Shown here: positions 61,601 through 64,000 of the stretch, piece by piece
Numbering within the stretch: the first letter of the stretch is position 1
Layout of the letters: each line of letters starts with the position of its first letter
NCBI GenBank assembly: GCA_021613335.1
Contig: JAJTWR010000231.1
Location: 2,512,501-2,576,500, forward strand
DNA: 64,000 nucleotides
DNA from: Whitmania pigra
Taxonomy: Eukaryota > Annelida > Clitellata > Hirudinida > Haemopidae
Reading direction: 5' to 3'
Notes under the pieces: model-generated
Database searches by the model: none
What the model was told of the DNA's origin: nothing
What the model saw: only the letters and a program-made list of their open reading frames with translations
Position numbers and translations under genes: made by a program

Positions 61601-64000
61601 AGAATGATGCCATTGTTTTGGAGAACAAAAATTCTCTCCTCGTGTCTGTCCAAGAGTATCCTAAAAACTCTGAAACAATGGAGGAAGTCATTAATGGAAT
61701 TGTTGTCATCAATCCATGTCCTGCTAACAATGCCGACCCTTCGGATCACGCAAATTCAAGTGCAGATGTGATGATCGTCATCAAAATCGATCTAGTAGTC
61801 TCGAAGAAACGAAGATGTGCAACTAACGCTACAAGAGTTTGCCATTGGCTCCTAGCGTCGAGAATCTGCAGATACAACTGAATGGTGTTCCTTCTGAATT
61901 GAACGACGGCCTTGACGTCTTCCTCGGACATGCCCGGAGTTATGGCCACCATGAGGCGCATCAACCAGTAAAGTTCATCGACGGCCTGCAAATGTGGCGA
62001 GAGATCAATTAATTAATATTATGCATTTAATTCAGAGTAAGAATAATAACTATTACAAATGTCATAGAAGAGGGGTTATAAAATGTGACAGACTGAAAAT
62101 AAATCTTACAGCGGTATACTGGGTAGGATGGGTGGTTATGTTTCTGAAGGCCCACTGAATATTCTGATGAGCAGCCAGGTATCGGGTGAATGCCGGAGAC
62201 TGCATGCAGCACATTCGCAGGATGCCGTAATATGCCGGCAGTGTGGTTCTGTTCGTCATTATCACTTCCTGATCCTCGTGGTCGGCTCTGATTGGTTTAT
62301 GTTATGTTGTTATATAAATATTGTTATCTAATTGGTTTATTTAACATTGTTATATAACTAGTATTATTATCTAATTGTTTTGTTATGTTGTTATATAAAT
62401 ATTATTATTTTTTGTTCACCTACATTGTAATGCAATATTTTTATATTGGCTTTTAACATTTTAAAAATCAACAGAGAATTTGGTTATAGAAGTTAAAAAG
62501 TATAAACAAAATATTGTATGCAATGGGAGGAAACTTACAGGATGTAGTTGAAAGCAATGTTCTTGGAAATGGATGGATTTGAGACAATAAGTTTGATATT
62601 TTCAGGGCATTCGAGACAAACATGATACCAAAATATCAGCATTGCCTGAAACAAGAAATTATTTAATTGTGGAACTGACAAACAAATCAATTCAAACAAT
62701 GTTTACAAAACAATGCTACAAGATATACCCTACTGAATGCATAAAGAACATTACAAGTGGCACCTGTTTGTTGTGATTGACAGCTATTTGTGGTTCGGAC
62801 AGTTTAGGTTGGAAGAGCAACCAGAGGTCATTGAAATATCTTGAAAACTGAGCAAAAAAAATGTAATTTCTTAAATGTATCACATCTTGTTGTCAAAACA
62901 TTAACAGTAACATACAAAAAGATTCCACATAATATTAGCAAGAGTAATAAGAGTAATGTCACAGCAAATGAAAAATAGTAGACCACTTAAAGTATAAATC
63001 TTTAATAGTTCCAATATTTAATCACTAAATTTGTTTGAAAATAACAACTCACCATGAGTTTTTCAGTTTTTGAGATTAGGCAGTAATTGAGGACACTGAA
63101 GTATGGAACCAATTTTGATGTGCCGTGTCCTTGACCATCTGTGAGGTCACCAGCTTTACAATAATGTTCTGTTGATCATCATCATCACCACCACCGCCAC
63201 CAACAAACACTTACCGACATATTGGCGAGCTTTGCAAAGCAGTTTCAGGAGATGTCCGTACACTTCGTGCACAACCTCAACAGCCTCCTCACTCATCTTG
63301 TAAATAACAAGTTAAAAAACAATGAATTTTTACTCAATCAACATTCAGTTGTAAAACAACTAACAGGGTACTAGTGATACAGCACAACTGAACCGTACTA
63401 GTGTGAAATGATTCTCGAGCGAGATGAACAACTCACAGTAATGGGTTCCTTGTGTGAGGTGAGCATGCTCCTGTTTGTTTTGAATGTTTGTCTGAATGTG
63501 TTGCTGGGTACCAAAGCCACAAGCAGATGTGCAGCACCTTTGAATAAAAGAATATTGAACATCATCTGAAGGCCTCTTCATTACGGTTAATCTCTCATTT
63601 CGTTGTCATTGACATTAACGTCATCCCGATCATCACCGAGGAACAATGAGTTGGCAACGTGACTAACAATTTCTGACTCTGACGTTGCTGTAGGACATGA
63701 GATACATTTCAACCCAGGCATCCATGGTTTGAAGGACCCAAGTCATGGCCATTTTGTTCCTCATCACCTGTGTTGACAACCACTCCAGTGCTGGTTGTGG
63801 ACAATATTCTGCCACCTGGTGAAGGCATGGGGTGGATGAAATCAAATTTCTTCAATAGCAAGTCATTGTAATGCAACAAGGAAATCCAATTGGGAAAATT
63901 AACAAATGAACAAACAATGATCATTATCATGCTAACCTCCCAAAACTTGACGAGGATGTGCTGCAGAAACAATGGCATTCCAGGAGGACCACCGACAAAT
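58694..64000 (-). CDS. USP34: USP34-type ubiquitin carboxyl-terminal hydrolase, C-terminal part (5' end outside window)
   Basis: The C-terminal 957 residues of a giant deubiquitinase; human USP34 (about 3,500 aa) acts in Wnt signalling through axin. The catalytic USP domain lies outside the window, so activity cannot be judged. Exons: 63999-63937, 63815-63668, 63537-63437, 63296-63215, 63138-63053, 62847-62764, 62645-62539, 62287-62110, 61985-61828, 61669-61461, 61235-61122, 60928-60824, 60579-60458, 60307-59966, 59888-59748, 59634-59373, 59265-58694, all in phase. Matches to the helical C-terminal region: MRNKMAMTWVLQTM, NVRVRNCAAHLLVALVPSN, KLVPYFSVLNYCLISKTEKL, NIAFNYILADHEDQEV, LPAYYGILRMCC, HQNIQWAFRN, MVAYEGAPLHL. 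The last exon adds a basic patch SSKRRRIGSK and an acidic, Ser-rich tail. Confidence 0.92.

Overview
This is a 64 kb window of an animal nuclear genome. Genes are split by GT-AG introns (one GC-AG), intergenic DNA is AT-rich, and tRNA-derived SINEs, non-LTR retrotransposon relics, a pogo/Tigger relic and very long micro/minisatellites are present. Every gene has a clear bilaterian orthologue. Intron-rich genes in a SINE/LINE/microsatellite background would fit a lophotrochozoan (annelid/mollusc-like); that placement is inference from general character, not from a diagnostic locus.

Layout. 1-4.4 kb: repeat-rich DNA without a gene. 4.83-7.19 kb (+): two-exon IRF2BP-family transcriptional co-regulator. 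7.6-17.3 kb: a large (ATGG)n satellite, several minisatellites, two SINEs, an internally deleted LINE and a Tigger-like relic. 17.8-42.2 kb (+): a voltage-gated calcium channel alpha2delta subunit, reconstructed by hand as 36 phase-consistent coding exons (1,140 aa); its introns carry almost all remaining satellites and at least six retroelement relics. 42.98-43.97 kb (-): a SETMAR-like SET-domain methyltransferase without a transposase part. 44.2-44.6 kb: LINE 3' end. 45.15-45.55 kb (+): single-exon DPH4/DNAJC24. 45.76-53.16 kb (-): exportin-T (XPOT), 26 coding exons. 53.83-56.35 kb (+): Rabex-5/RABGEF1. 56.60-57.38 kb (-): claudin/PMP22-like four-pass membrane protein. 58.69-64 kb (-): the C-terminal 957 residues of a USP34-type deubiquitinase, cut by the window edge.

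The window has two compartments. The first ~40 kb is loose and full of satellites and transposons; the last ~22 kb is compact, with short introns, head-to-head (XPOT/RABGEF1) and tail-to-tail (DPH4/XPOT, RABGEF1/claudin-like) pairs, and almost no repeats. No operon-like or obvious pathway relation links the genes. The most notable points are: an alpha2delta whose von Willebrand A domain has lost its metal-site (MIDAS) residues; a 51-bp repeat that has multiplied this gene's exon-10 splice donor in frame; a SINE whose 3' tail matches a LINE in the same window; convergent genes whose poly(A) signals lie only 8 bp apart; and a GC-AG intron in RABGEF1.
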